Part shown: in pieces, positions 1 through 4,767 of the stretch
Layout of the letters: the number at the start of each line of letters is the position of its first letter
Position numbering within the stretch: position 1 is the stretch's first letter
Source: Cyanobacteria bacterium T3Sed10_344R1
GTDB lineage: Bacteria; Cyanobacteriota; Cyanobacteriia; Phormidesmidales; Phormidesmidaceae
Length of the DNA stretch: 5,819 nt
NCBI GenBank assembly: GCA_003566335.1
Contig: PXDR01000518.1
Location: forward strand, 1-5,819
Reading direction: 5' to 3'
Translations under genes and position numbers: made by a program
Notes under the pieces: model-generated
Seen by the model: the letters and a program-made list of their open reading frames with translations, nothing else
Told to the model about the DNA's origin: nothing
Database searches by the model: none

Positions 1-4
1 AGCA

Positions 5-38
5 ACCGCACTTAAATTTCTGACCGCACTACCGCACT
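5..38. repeat. Three direct copies of ACCGCACT
   Basis: The octamer ACCGCACT occurs at 5-12, 23-30 and 31-38; the last two are directly adjacent. On the minus strand these read AGTGCGGT and lie just downstream of the tRNA. Two copies extend to ACCGCACTT. I see no function. They may be a small local duplication or the edge of a feature that lies to the left of the window. Confidence 0.6.
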
Positions 39-51
39 TTTTTTAAAAAAG
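37..51 (-). terminator. A/T block after the tRNA, possible termination signal
   Basis: Read on the minus strand, the tRNA 3' end is followed by C, then six T and seven A, flanked by C and G, so the block is nearly self-complementary. A U-run directly after a folded tRNA could help transcription stop. No separate GC-rich hairpin is present, so the call is weak. The 3' CCA is not encoded. Confidence 0.3.
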
Positions 52-124
52 TCCAGGGTACAGGAATCGAACCTGTCTGGGGCGAATTATGAGTTCGCTG
101 CCTAATCCGCTCGGCCAACCCTGG
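52..124 (-). tRNA. tRNA with CAT anticodon, most likely tRNA-Ile2 (lysidine type)
   Basis: The 73-nt minus-strand sequence folds into a full cloverleaf. The acceptor stem is CCAGGGT/ACCCTGG with discriminator A. The D arm has GCC/GGC, the anticodon arm is GCGAA-CTCATAA-TTCGC with the anticodon at 89-91, the variable loop has 5 nt, and the T arm is ACAGG-TTCGATT-CCTGT. CAT can mean initiator Met, elongator Met or Ile2. C1 pairs with G72, unlike the mismatched first pair of bacterial initiator tRNA. The short D stem with the TGGCCGAGCGG-type D arm and the AACTCATAATT core resemble chloroplast trnI-CAU. Ile2 is therefore favoured. In that case TilS would convert C34 to lysidine so that AUA is read as isoleucine. 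Elongator Met remains possible. Confidence 0.95.
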
Positions 125-133
125 GAAAATCAA

Positions 134-139
134 CGTATA
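134..139 (-). promoter_or_regulatory. Weak -10 candidate for the tRNA
   Basis: TATACG on the minus strand lies about 10 nt before the mature tRNA 5' end. No convincing -35 hexamer is seen 16-18 nt further upstream. The placement suits a short-leader tRNA transcript, but the motif alone is weak. Confidence 0.25.
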
Positions 140-237
140 GTTTAACCCATCTCTTCTCGACTCTAGCCTGGATTTTGGCCACTGTGCTCTGTCCCCAACC
201 TGATTCGACTGAGCCCCCAGACCTGGGCTGGTGCCCC

Positions 238-281
238 ACCCAGCCTTCACCTAGCCGGAACCCGCTCAGGCTAGGCTGGGT
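238..281. other. Strong imperfect hairpin of unknown role
   Basis: ACCCAGCC (238-245) plus TAGCC (252-256) pair perfectly with GGCTA (269-273) plus GGCTGGGT (274-281). This gives 13 base pairs with one 6-nt bulge (246-251) and a 12-nt loop. CTGGG upstream (from about 223) offers alternative pairing with CCCAG inside the left arm. No T-run follows on either strand, so it is not a standard intrinsic terminator. It could be part of an unannotated structured RNA or a leader structure. Confidence 0.45.
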
Positions 282-304
282 CAGCAGAGATAGTCAGCAC
301 CGTA

Positions 305-332
305 AACGTCCGGCGAACGTCTAGCGAAAGTC
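305..332. repeat. 11-bp tandem repeat, about 2.5 copies
   Basis: AACGTCCGGCG (305-315) is followed directly by AACGTCTAGCG (316-326) and a partial AAAGTC (327-332). The two full units differ at two positions. It looks like a local duplication upstream of the small membrane protein gene. Confidence 0.6.
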
Positions 333-384
333 AAAACCATCCAGGGAAAGCGCCAGAAATCGGGTGGATTGAACGACTTTTGCG

Positions 385-390
385 TATACT
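385..390 (+). promoter_or_regulatory. TATACT -10 candidate upstream of the 92-aa protein
   Basis: TATACT matches five of six bases of the -10 consensus. A TTGAAC lies only 10 nt before it, too close to act as its -35. A -35-less (type 2) cyanobacterial promoter is possible and would give a leader of roughly 90 nt before the ATG at 487. Confidence 0.35.
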
Positions 391-486
391 ACGGGCAAGT
401 CTTAGGGAAATTGGCTAAGCTTACCCATCAGCCCCTAATAGACGCTGCCTTCCCCCAACCGCTATACCTAGCTACCGTCAACCTCG

Positions 487-765
487 ATGAAAATCAATCC
501 AGCAGTTGCATTCACCTTCATTTTGCTGTCCCTGATGGTCGGGGCCGGGTTCGTCAGCGCATCTTGGGGCTACACCCTCGGCACCACTGCCTTGACCGGT
601 GTGCGACAGCCTGAAGCCCGACCCGCCAGCAGCTTTGTTAATGCGGGTGAAGGCAGTGCGCCTCGGGATAGCGTCGTGATTCTAGATGAAGCAGAAATTA
701 TCAACACGGTGCGGGCCAGAATTGACGGAAATCTGAGCGACACATCTCAGAGCGGGAACCAATAG
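487..765 (+). CDS. Small single-helix membrane protein, conserved hypothetical
   Basis: The product has 92 aa. After the start MKINP comes a hydrophobic segment at about residues 6-28, probably one transmembrane helix with a short cytoplasmic N-terminus or an uncleaved signal anchor. Then come GYTLG (28-32) and GVRQPEARP (38-46), a polar low-complexity linker, and a charged C-terminal segment ILDEAEIINTVRARIDG (65-81) likely to be helical. The pattern of one helix, a GxxLG...GVxQPxxRP motif and a short helical tail resembles small uncharacterised proteins I associate with cyanobacteria. That resemblance is from memory and was not searched. No strong Shine-Dalgarno sequence precedes the ATG, which is common in cyanobacteria. 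The TAG stop lies in the first unit of a 15-bp tandem repeat. The function is unknown. The overlapping frame from 369 lacks such features. Confidence 0.75.
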   Translation: MKINPAVAFTFILLSLMVGAGFVSASWGYTLGTTALTGVRQPEARPASSFVNAGEGSAPRDSVVILDEAEIINTVRARIDGNLSDTSQSGNQ

Positions 766-807
766 CGCGGGAACCAATAGCGCGGGAACTAAAGTGGGAA
801 CGAATAG
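751..807. repeat. 15-bp tandem repeat across a stop codon
   Basis: Units are AGCGGGAACCAATAG (751-765), CGCGGGAACCAATAG (766-780), a shortened CGCGGGAACTAA (781-792) and AGTGGGAACGAATAG (793-807). The stop codon of the 92-aa protein is the TAG of unit 1. Unit 2 repeats TAG in the same frame, because 15 is a multiple of three. The array looks like local duplication with later drift. Confidence 0.8.
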
Positions 808-811
808 CTTC

Positions 812-839
812 CCTGAGTAACTGGGCCTGAGTAACTGGG
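812..839. repeat. Exact 14-bp tandem duplication
   Basis: CCTGAGTAACTGGG occurs twice head to tail (812-825 and 826-839) with no mismatch. It lies 4 nt after the 15-bp array but has an unrelated unit. Identity of the copies suggests a recent duplication. Confidence 0.85.
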
Positions 840-959
840 ATGAAGACGCGATTGAAACCCGATAGCCCCGATACCCCCCCTGGCGGTTCCACCGACAGCC
901 TGCCAGATAGTCTCCTGGATGACCCCAAAGTGAGCCACAGCGGGGTGGTCATAAGCTAG
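840..959 (+). CDS. Possible 39-aa small ORF, doubtful
   Basis: An ATG at 840 opens 39 codons ending at TAG 957-959. The stop overlaps the GTG start of the next gene by one base (TAGTG), the arrangement typical of translational coupling. The predicted peptide is polar and rich in Pro, Ser and Asp (for example DSPDTPPGGSTDS), with no membrane segment and no recognised motif. No Shine-Dalgarno sequence precedes the ATG, which directly follows the 14-bp tandem repeat. It could equally be a chance open frame, and I favour that reading slightly. Confidence 0.22.
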   Translation: MKTRLKPDSPDTPPGGSTDSLPDSLLDDPKVSHSGVVIS

Positions 960-2413
960 TGGAACCCATGTCGGTGGTTATGGTCGAGTTGGGGAATTCG
1001 GCGAGTCCCTTAGCTGGGCCAGCCGTGTTGACTCGGCTGCTGTCGGTGCTGTTGCTGATTGGCATCAACGCCTTTTTTGTCACAGCTGAATTTGCGATCG
1101 TGTCGGTGCGCCGTTCGCGCATCAATCAGCTGGCAGCGGTGGGAGATGCCCAAGCCAAAACCGTACAGAGCCTACAGCGCAGCATTGAGCGTTTATTGTC
1201 CACGACTCAACTGGGCATTACCCTGTCCAGCTTGGCCTTAGGCTGGATTGGGGAAAGCACCATGGCGCTGCCCTTGTCTCAGTGGCTGGGACAGTTGCCG
1301 ATCAATGCTGCGATCGCAGAAATGCTATCCCATTCAGCGGCAGTCCCCCTGTCTTTTTTCCTGATTGCCTATCTGCAAATTGTCCTGGGAGAGCTGTGCC
1401 CCAAGTCCGTGGCCTTACTCTACCCAGAACAGCTTGCCCGGTTCTTGGGGCCGCCCAGCATCACCATTGCCCGACTGTTTAACCCGTTTATCTGGGCGCT
1501 GAATCAATCTACCCGTCTGCTGCTGCGGTTGATTGGGGTGCAGTACACCGGCCAAGGTTGGCATACTCGGGTCACCCCCGAAGAATTGCAGCTGATTATC
1601 AACACCTCAACCGAATCTCCAGGACTAGAAGAAGAAGAGCGAGAACTGCTCAATAACGTCTTTGAATTCCGCGAGGTTACCGCCGGGGCGGTGATGGTAC
1701 CCCGCACCAGCATTGCCGCCATTCATAAAGACGCCACCTTTCAAGAGCTACTGAACGAAATTGCCAGCACCGGCCATTCTCGCTATCCCATAATGGGGGA
1801 CTCTTTAGACGACATCCACGGCATTGTTTATTTCAAAGAACTGGCAGCCCCCCTAGCCCGGGGCGTGCTGAGTGTGGATCATCCCATTAGTAACTGGATT
1901 CGCCCGGCGCGGTTTGTGCCGGAATACATGCCCTTGAATGAATTGCTGTTGCTGATGCAGCGGTCAGGTCAGGCCATGGTGATGGTGATTGACGAGTTTG
2001 GCGGCACTGCTGGGATGGTGTCGATTAAAGACCTAACGGCTGAAATTATTGGCGATAGTCAAGAAGATCTCGACGCTGCGGCTATCGGCATGCAGGTTGT
2101 GGATGAAAACACCGTCTTGGTTCAGGCCCAGGCTGACCTAGAAATCCTGAACGAACGGCTAGATGTGGCCCTGCCCCTCACGGAAAACTATCAAACCTTA
2201 GCCGGGTTTCTGATTGCCCAACTTCAGAAAATCCCCACCGCTGGAGAGCAGTTGCATTATCAGGGCTTAGAGCTGACGGTCGTGGCGGCGGAAGGCCCCC
2301 GGATTCATCAGGTGCGGATTTACCGCCTGCCCAACCCATCCCCGCCAGATGAAGATGGCGCAGCGCCAGAGGCCGAAGCCGCTAGGCCAGACCGTCAGGA
2401 TCAAAATGAGTAG
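959..2413 (+). CDS. Hemolysin-family (CNNM/CorC-type) membrane protein: DUF21, two CBS domains, CorC_HlyC domain
   Basis: The 484-aa product has the full architecture of the family. A DUF21 membrane domain (about residues 24-195) includes EFAIVSVRRSRI (44-55) and the family signature GELCPKS (144-150). A linker rich in Glu (219-229) follows. A CBS pair lies at about 245-300 (MVPRTSI...SRYPI) and 310-370 (DEFGGTAGMVS, 345-355). A C-terminal CorC_HlyC domain covers about 378-457. Relatives include bacterial CorC and animal CNNM proteins, linked to Mg2+ or other cation efflux, with the CBS pair sensing nucleotide. 'Hemolysin' is a historical name and not a likely function. A Pro/Glu-rich tail (458-484) is unusual but looks disordered. 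The start is uncertain: GTG at 959 is the most upstream possibility (in-frame stop at 920), and ATG at 968 would remove three residues. Neither has a strong ribosome binding site. Confidence 0.93.
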   Translation: MEPMSVVMVELGNSASPLAGPAVLTRLLSVLLLIGINAFFVTAEFAIVSVRRSRINQLAAVGDAQAKTVQSLQRSIERLLSTTQLGITLSSLALGWIGESTMALPLSQWLGQLPINAAIAEMLSHSAAVPLSFFLIAYLQIVLGELCPKSVALLYPEQLARFLGPPSITIARLFNPFIWALNQSTRLLLRLIGVQYTGQGWHTRVTPEELQLIINTSTESPGLEEEERELLNNVFEFREVTAGAVMVPRTSIAAIHKDATFQELLNEIASTGHSRYPIMGDSLDDIHGIVYFKELAAPLARGVLSVDHPISNWIRPARFVPEYMPLNELLLLMQRSGQAMVMVIDEFGGTAGMVSIKDLTAEIIGDSQEDLDAAAIGMQVVDENTVLVQAQADLEILNERLDVALPLTENYQTLAGFLIAQLQKIPTAGEQLHYQGLELTVVAAEGPRIHQVRIYRLPNPSPPDEDGAAPEAEAARPDRQDQNE

Positions 2414-2431
2414 GGGCGATTTCCAAGACAG

Positions 2432-2510
2432 ATCTCAAACTGCCACAGGGCCAAGGGCACAGACTCTGGGGGGTGAGAGCATGGAACTAGGGGAGAGACG
2501 GGTTTGAGAT
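2432..2510. repeat. 9-bp inverted repeat with 61-nt loop
   Basis: ATCTCAAAC (2432-2440) is the exact reverse complement of GTTTGAGAT (2502-2510), with possible G-T wobble pairs on both sides. It begins about 18 nt after the stop of the CorC-type gene. No T-run follows, so intrinsic termination is not obvious. It may stabilise the 3' end of the transcript or mark a small element. Confidence 0.45.
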
Positions 2511-2556
2511 TGCTCCCGGGGCGTCAGAGGCAGCCCAGCCCCCTCCAGAAAGGCCG

Positions 2557-2562
2557 TATAGT
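2557..2562 (+). promoter_or_regulatory. TATAGT -10 candidate upstream of the dehydrogenase
   Basis: TATAGT matches five of six -10 consensus bases. The expected -35 position contains only C-rich sequence. If used, it would give a leader of about 190 nt that includes the TTAAC repeats and the palindrome. Confidence 0.3.
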
Positions 2563-2643
2563 ATTACCGGGAAGACTTTGTAACATAAACGCAATCTAAC
2601 CAAAGTTCCCCAATCAAGGGCAACTTAGCCCTGGTAACGGGCC

Positions 2644-2685
2644 TTAACCGATGGCTTAACTGGCTAGCTTAACGGTCAGCCGTTA
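2644..2685. promoter_or_regulatory. TTAAC repeats plus TAACGG/CCGTTA palindrome, possible operator or leader hairpin
   Basis: TTAAC recurs at 2644-2648, 2656-2660 and 2669-2673. The last copy merges into an inverted repeat, TAACGG (2670-2675), spacer TCAG, CCGTTA (2680-2685). A 6-bp-arm palindrome with a 4-nt centre could be a protein binding site or a small RNA hairpin. No known regulator is recognised. Confidence 0.35.
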
Positions 2686-2742
2686 GTCAGCAGACCGTGC
2701 AACGGCCCCGCGTCACCGGCCCCAGGCGCGATCCCCGACCCC

Positions 2743-2748
2743 AAGGAG
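2743..2748 (+). promoter_or_regulatory. Shine-Dalgarno AAGGAG that fixes the start at 2757
   Basis: AAGGAG ends 8 nt before GTG 2757, the ideal distance. The alternative upstream GTG at 2697 has no such motif. This favours the shorter protein. Confidence 0.7.
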
Positions 2749-2756
2749 ACCCCAGC

Positions 2757-3842
2757 GTGCAGGAAGACGTTTTAGCATCGACCCTAAATCAAGCCAGAGA
2801 TCAAGCCAGTCGCCCCGTTGACGAACTGATTCGGGTTGGCGTGATTGGCATCGGCAATATGGGGCAGCATCATGCCCGTGTCTTGAGCTTGCTTAAAGAT
2901 GCAGAACTGGTCGGCATCTCTGACGTCAACTTAGAGCGGGGCATGGATACGGCTGCCAAGTACCAGGTGCGCTTTTTTGAGGACTATCACGACCTGCTGC
3001 CCCATGTAGATGCCGTTTGCATTGCGGTGCCGACTCGACTGCACCATGCCGTCGGCATGGCCTGTCTTGAAGCCGGGGTGCATATTCTGATTGAGAAGCC
3101 TATTGCCGCCAGCATCAGCGAGGCGGAGTCTTTGGTGAATGCGGCGGCGGCCTCTGACTGCATTTTGCAAGTGGGGCACATTGAGCGCTTCAACCCGGCG
3201 TTTCAAGAACTACACAAGGTGCTGAAAACTGAGGAACTGCTAGCCCTAGAAGCTCGCCGGATGAGTCCCTATTCCCAGCGGGCCAATGATGTCTCGGTGG
3301 TGCTGGATTTGATGATCCACGACATTGACCTGTTGTTGGAGCTGGCTCGGTCGCCGGTGATGAAGCTGACCGCCAGCGGCAGTCGCGCAGCAGATTCGGG
3401 CTATTTGGATTACGTCACGGCTACCCTAGGATTTACGAACGGGATTGTGGCGACGCTGACCGCCAGCAAGGTCACCCACCGCAAGATCCGCACGATTACG
3501 GCTCACTGTCGCAATTCGTTGACGGATGCCGATTTTCTCAATAATGAAATTTTGATCCACCGGCAGACCACGGCGGACTGTGTGGCGGAGCATGGTCAGG
3601 TGCTGTACCGCCAGGACGGGTTGATCGAAAAGGTGCACACCAGCAATATCGAGCCGCTTCATGCGGAGTTAGAGCATTTTGTCGGTTGTGTGCGAGGGGG
3701 AGAAATGCCCTCTGTCGGGGGAGCCCAAGCTCTGAAAGCGTTGCGCCTAGCCAGCTTGATTGAGCAAATGGCCCTAGATGGTCGAGCTTGGTGCAGTAAT
3801 GACCCAGATTTGCTGCAAGCGACGACAGCGCTCACGGTTTAG
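2757..3842 (+). CDS. Gfo/Idh/MocA family NAD(P)-dependent oxidoreductase, UDP-sugar 3-dehydrogenase-like
   Basis: The 361-aa product begins with a short polar leader (1-25), followed by a Rossmann fold with RVGVIGIGNMG, the GxGxxG nucleotide loop at 31-36. An acidic D56 ends beta-2 (SDV, 55-57), which favours NAD. EKP (113-115) holds the lysine conserved in the family, GHIERFNPA lies at 140-148, and DLMIHDID (184-191) holds the catalytic-type histidine H188. The GHIERFNPA and MIHDID pair resembles WlbA/GnnA-like enzymes that oxidise C3 of UDP-N-acetylglucosamine-type substrates. The exact substrate cannot be read from sequence, and no sugar-nucleotide partner gene is in view. Length fits the family (330-370 aa). 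The start is GTG 2757, chosen for the AAGGAG 8 nt upstream. A GTG at 2697 would add 20 Arg/Pro-rich residues unlike any Rossmann protein N-terminus. It appears to be a single-gene transcript. Confidence 0.93.
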   Translation: MQEDVLASTLNQARDQASRPVDELIRVGVIGIGNMGQHHARVLSLLKDAELVGISDVNLERGMDTAAKYQVRFFEDYHDLLPHVDAVCIAVPTRLHHAVGMACLEAGVHILIEKPIAASISEAESLVNAAAASDCILQVGHIERFNPAFQELHKVLKTEELLALEARRMSPYSQRANDVSVVLDLMIHDIDLLLELARSPVMKLTASGSRAADSGYLDYVTATLGFTNGIVATLTASKVTHRKIRTITAHCRNSLTDADFLNNEILIHRQTTADCVAEHGQVLYRQDGLIEKVHTSNIEPLHAELEHFVGCVRGGEMPSVGGAQALKALRLASLIEQMALDGRAWCSNDPDLLQATTALTV

Positions 3843-3914
3843 GACTAGCGATTTAGAGGAAGACGGGTGAGGTCAGCGGGGCTGCGATCGCACCTATATC
3901 AGCCAAAGGGCGCA

Positions 3915-3943
3915 TTGACGCGTCTTGTTGTATACCGTATGCT
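3915..3943 (+). promoter_or_regulatory. Sigma-70-type promoter of the GntR regulator gene
   Basis: TTGACG (3915-3920) and TATGCT (3938-3943) are separated by exactly 17 nt. Transcription would start near 3950 and leave a leader of about 27 nt before the TTG start. The spacer contains TTGTATAC, whose GTATAC core (3930-3935) resembles the palindromic centres often bound by GntR-family proteins. Autoregulation is therefore plausible but inferred. Confidence 0.6.
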
Positions 3944-3976
3944 GAATCCTACCTGCACCGTGTTAGGGTTTCCATT

Positions 3977-4693
3977 TTGTCTTTGTCTTCTCGCTCACTT
4001 CAACGTAGTCAGTCGCTGCAAGAGCAAGCTTATCAAGCGATTCGGGCAGCCATTTTATCGGGAGAGTTGCCGCCGGGGCAGCGGCTAATTGAAACCCAGC
4101 TCGCTCAAAAACTGCAAGTGAGCCGCACGCCAATTCGCGAAGCCTTGCGCCAGCTCCAGAACGAAGATTTGGCGGTGTTAGAGGCCCATAATGTGCTGAC
4201 GGTGGCCACCTTTTCGGCCAATGACGCACGACAACTATACGACTGCCGGATTGTGTTGGAGCAACTGGCGGTGTCAGAAGCCTGCACCCACGGTAGCGAT
4301 GCTCAGATGCAGGCGTTCTTAGAGATTGTGGTGGAGTCCGAGAAGTTGGCGGAGGGGAAATCCTCTCAGCTCACCAGCTTTCAATTGCTGGATGCGGACT
4401 ATCGCTTTCATCGGCACATTGCCGAAATGTCGGGGAATCTCTGGTTGCGATCGCTGCTAGATCGGGTCTTTGACAAAATGCTGGTGCTGCGGATTCAAAC
4501 GACCGAAAGCAACCGCCAGGTGCTGGATGTAGGCGGTGAGCATCGCCAGATCTACACCCCAATCAGCCAGCGGAATGTTGAGGCTGCGGTTCAAGCCATG
4601 ACAAGTCACCTGAATGCAGCCAAGGCGCGGGTGATTGAGGAACTCAAACATCTCCAGTCTGCGCCCTCTAGCTCTGCCCAAGAGATCGTTTGA
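3977..4693 (+). CDS. GntR-family transcriptional regulator, FadR/FCD subfamily
   Basis: The 238-aa product has an N-terminal winged helix-turn-helix (about 13-80), with ILSGELPPGQRLIE (26-39), LAQKLQVSRTPIREAL (42-57) as the recognition region, and then an all-helical FCD ligand domain (about 86-222). The FCD metal-site residues are all visible: D141 and H145 in DYRFH, H189 in EHRQI and H211 in SHL. Such regulators bind an organic acid or related metabolite through the metal and usually act as repressors. The wing (LAVLEAHNVLTVATFS) lacks the usual Arg-Gly pair. The start is TTG 3977 with a weak AGGG about 8 nt upstream; TTG 3983 is an alternative. Lying directly before the allophanate-like and puuE genes, it probably controls them, with an ureide or a related acid as effector. 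It could also regulate unrelated genes. Confidence 0.93.
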   Translation: MSLSSRSLQRSQSLQEQAYQAIRAAILSGELPPGQRLIETQLAQKLQVSRTPIREALRQLQNEDLAVLEAHNVLTVATFSANDARQLYDCRIVLEQLAVSEACTHGSDAQMQAFLEIVVESEKLAEGKSSQLTSFQLLDADYRFHRHIAEMSGNLWLRSLLDRVFDKMLVLRIQTTESNRQVLDVGGEHRQIYTPISQRNVEAAVQAMTSHLNAAKARVIEELKHLQSAPSSSAQEIV

Positions 4694-4727
4694 GCGCTAT
4701 TTTTGAGCGCTATTTCTGAGTGCTTGA
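4691..4727. repeat. 13-bp tandem repeat starting at the gntR stop codon
   Basis: TGAGCGCTATTTT (4691-4703) is followed by TGAGCGCTATTTC (4704-4716) and a diverged third copy starting TGAGTGCTTGA (4717-4727). The first TGA is the stop codon of the regulator. Since 13 is not a multiple of three, the three TGA triplets fall in three different frames. Confidence 0.8.
4693..4711 (+). terminator. Terminator-like hairpin at the end of gntR
   Basis: AGCGCT (4693-4698) is self-complementary and recurs at 4706-4711, so the two copies form a 6-bp GC-rich stem around the loop ATTTTTG. Only ATTTC follows, a poor U-run. It may give partial termination or attenuation between the regulator and the downstream genes rather than a full stop. 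Confidence 0.4.
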
Positions 4728-4754
4728 CCGAGTCACCTACCAAATTGCCAAGCT

Positions 4755-4760
4755 AAGGAG
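4755..4760 (+). promoter_or_regulatory. Shine-Dalgarno AAGGAG that fixes the start at 4768
   Basis: AAGGAG lies 7 nt before ATG 4768. The frame is open to a GTG at 4720, but that start has no ribosome binding site and lies in the diverged third copy of the tandem repeat. Confidence 0.75.
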
Positions 4761-4767
4761 TCCAATT

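Larger units (their letters stand above)
125..486. other. 362-nt gap between tRNA and small membrane protein gene
   Basis: This is the divergent upstream region of the minus-strand tRNA and the plus-strand small membrane protein gene. It holds a weak tRNA promoter candidate, a strong imperfect hairpin at 238-281, an 11-bp tandem repeat at 305-332 and a TATACT -10 candidate at 385-390. A plus-strand reading frame from 369 and a minus-strand frame crossing the tRNA are open here, but neither looks like a protein. Confidence 0.6.
2414..2756. other. 343-nt gap before the dehydrogenase gene
   Basis: No gene is seen. The gap contains a wide 9-bp inverted repeat (2432-2510), a TATAGT -10 candidate (2557-2562), three TTAAC motifs spaced 12-13 bp (2644-2673), a TAACGG/CCGTTA palindrome (2670-2685) and a strong Shine-Dalgarno sequence at 2743-2748. 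The frame of the next gene is open back to a GTG at 2697, but the Arg/Pro-rich extension it would encode looks non-native. Confidence 0.6.

Noticed and set aside
5..39. Haemophilus DNA uptake sequences as evidence for Pasteurellaceae
   Set aside because: HIP1 sites and the gene content indicate a cyanobacterium; the match is a 9-mer in a local repeat.
29..250. Minus-strand 73-codon open frame
   Set aside because: It runs through the whole tRNA gene and has no protein-like composition.
181..300. SRP RNA or other known structural RNA around the hairpin
   Set aside because: The conserved GGAAGG-type apical loop was not found on the plus strand, and I recognise no other family.
369..614. Plus-strand 81-codon open frame
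   Set aside because: It overlaps the better 92-aa membrane protein in another frame, has Arg/His-rich shadow composition, and its start lies before the best -10 candidate.
840..959. Frameshifted continuation of the 92-aa protein
   Set aside because: The frame has its own TGA just upstream at 828, and the 92-aa protein already ends after its helical tail.
2556..2567. NtcA-like site GTATAGTATTAC
   Set aside because: The spacing is GTA-N6-TAC; the NtcA consensus needs N8.
2697..2756. Upstream GTG start for the dehydrogenase
   Set aside because: No ribosome binding site; it adds 20 Arg/Pro-rich residues, while GTG 2757 has AAGGAG at 8 nt.
4720..4767. Upstream GTG start for the 138-aa protein
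   Set aside because: It lies in a tandem repeat without a ribosome binding site; ATG 4768 has AAGGAG at 7 nt.
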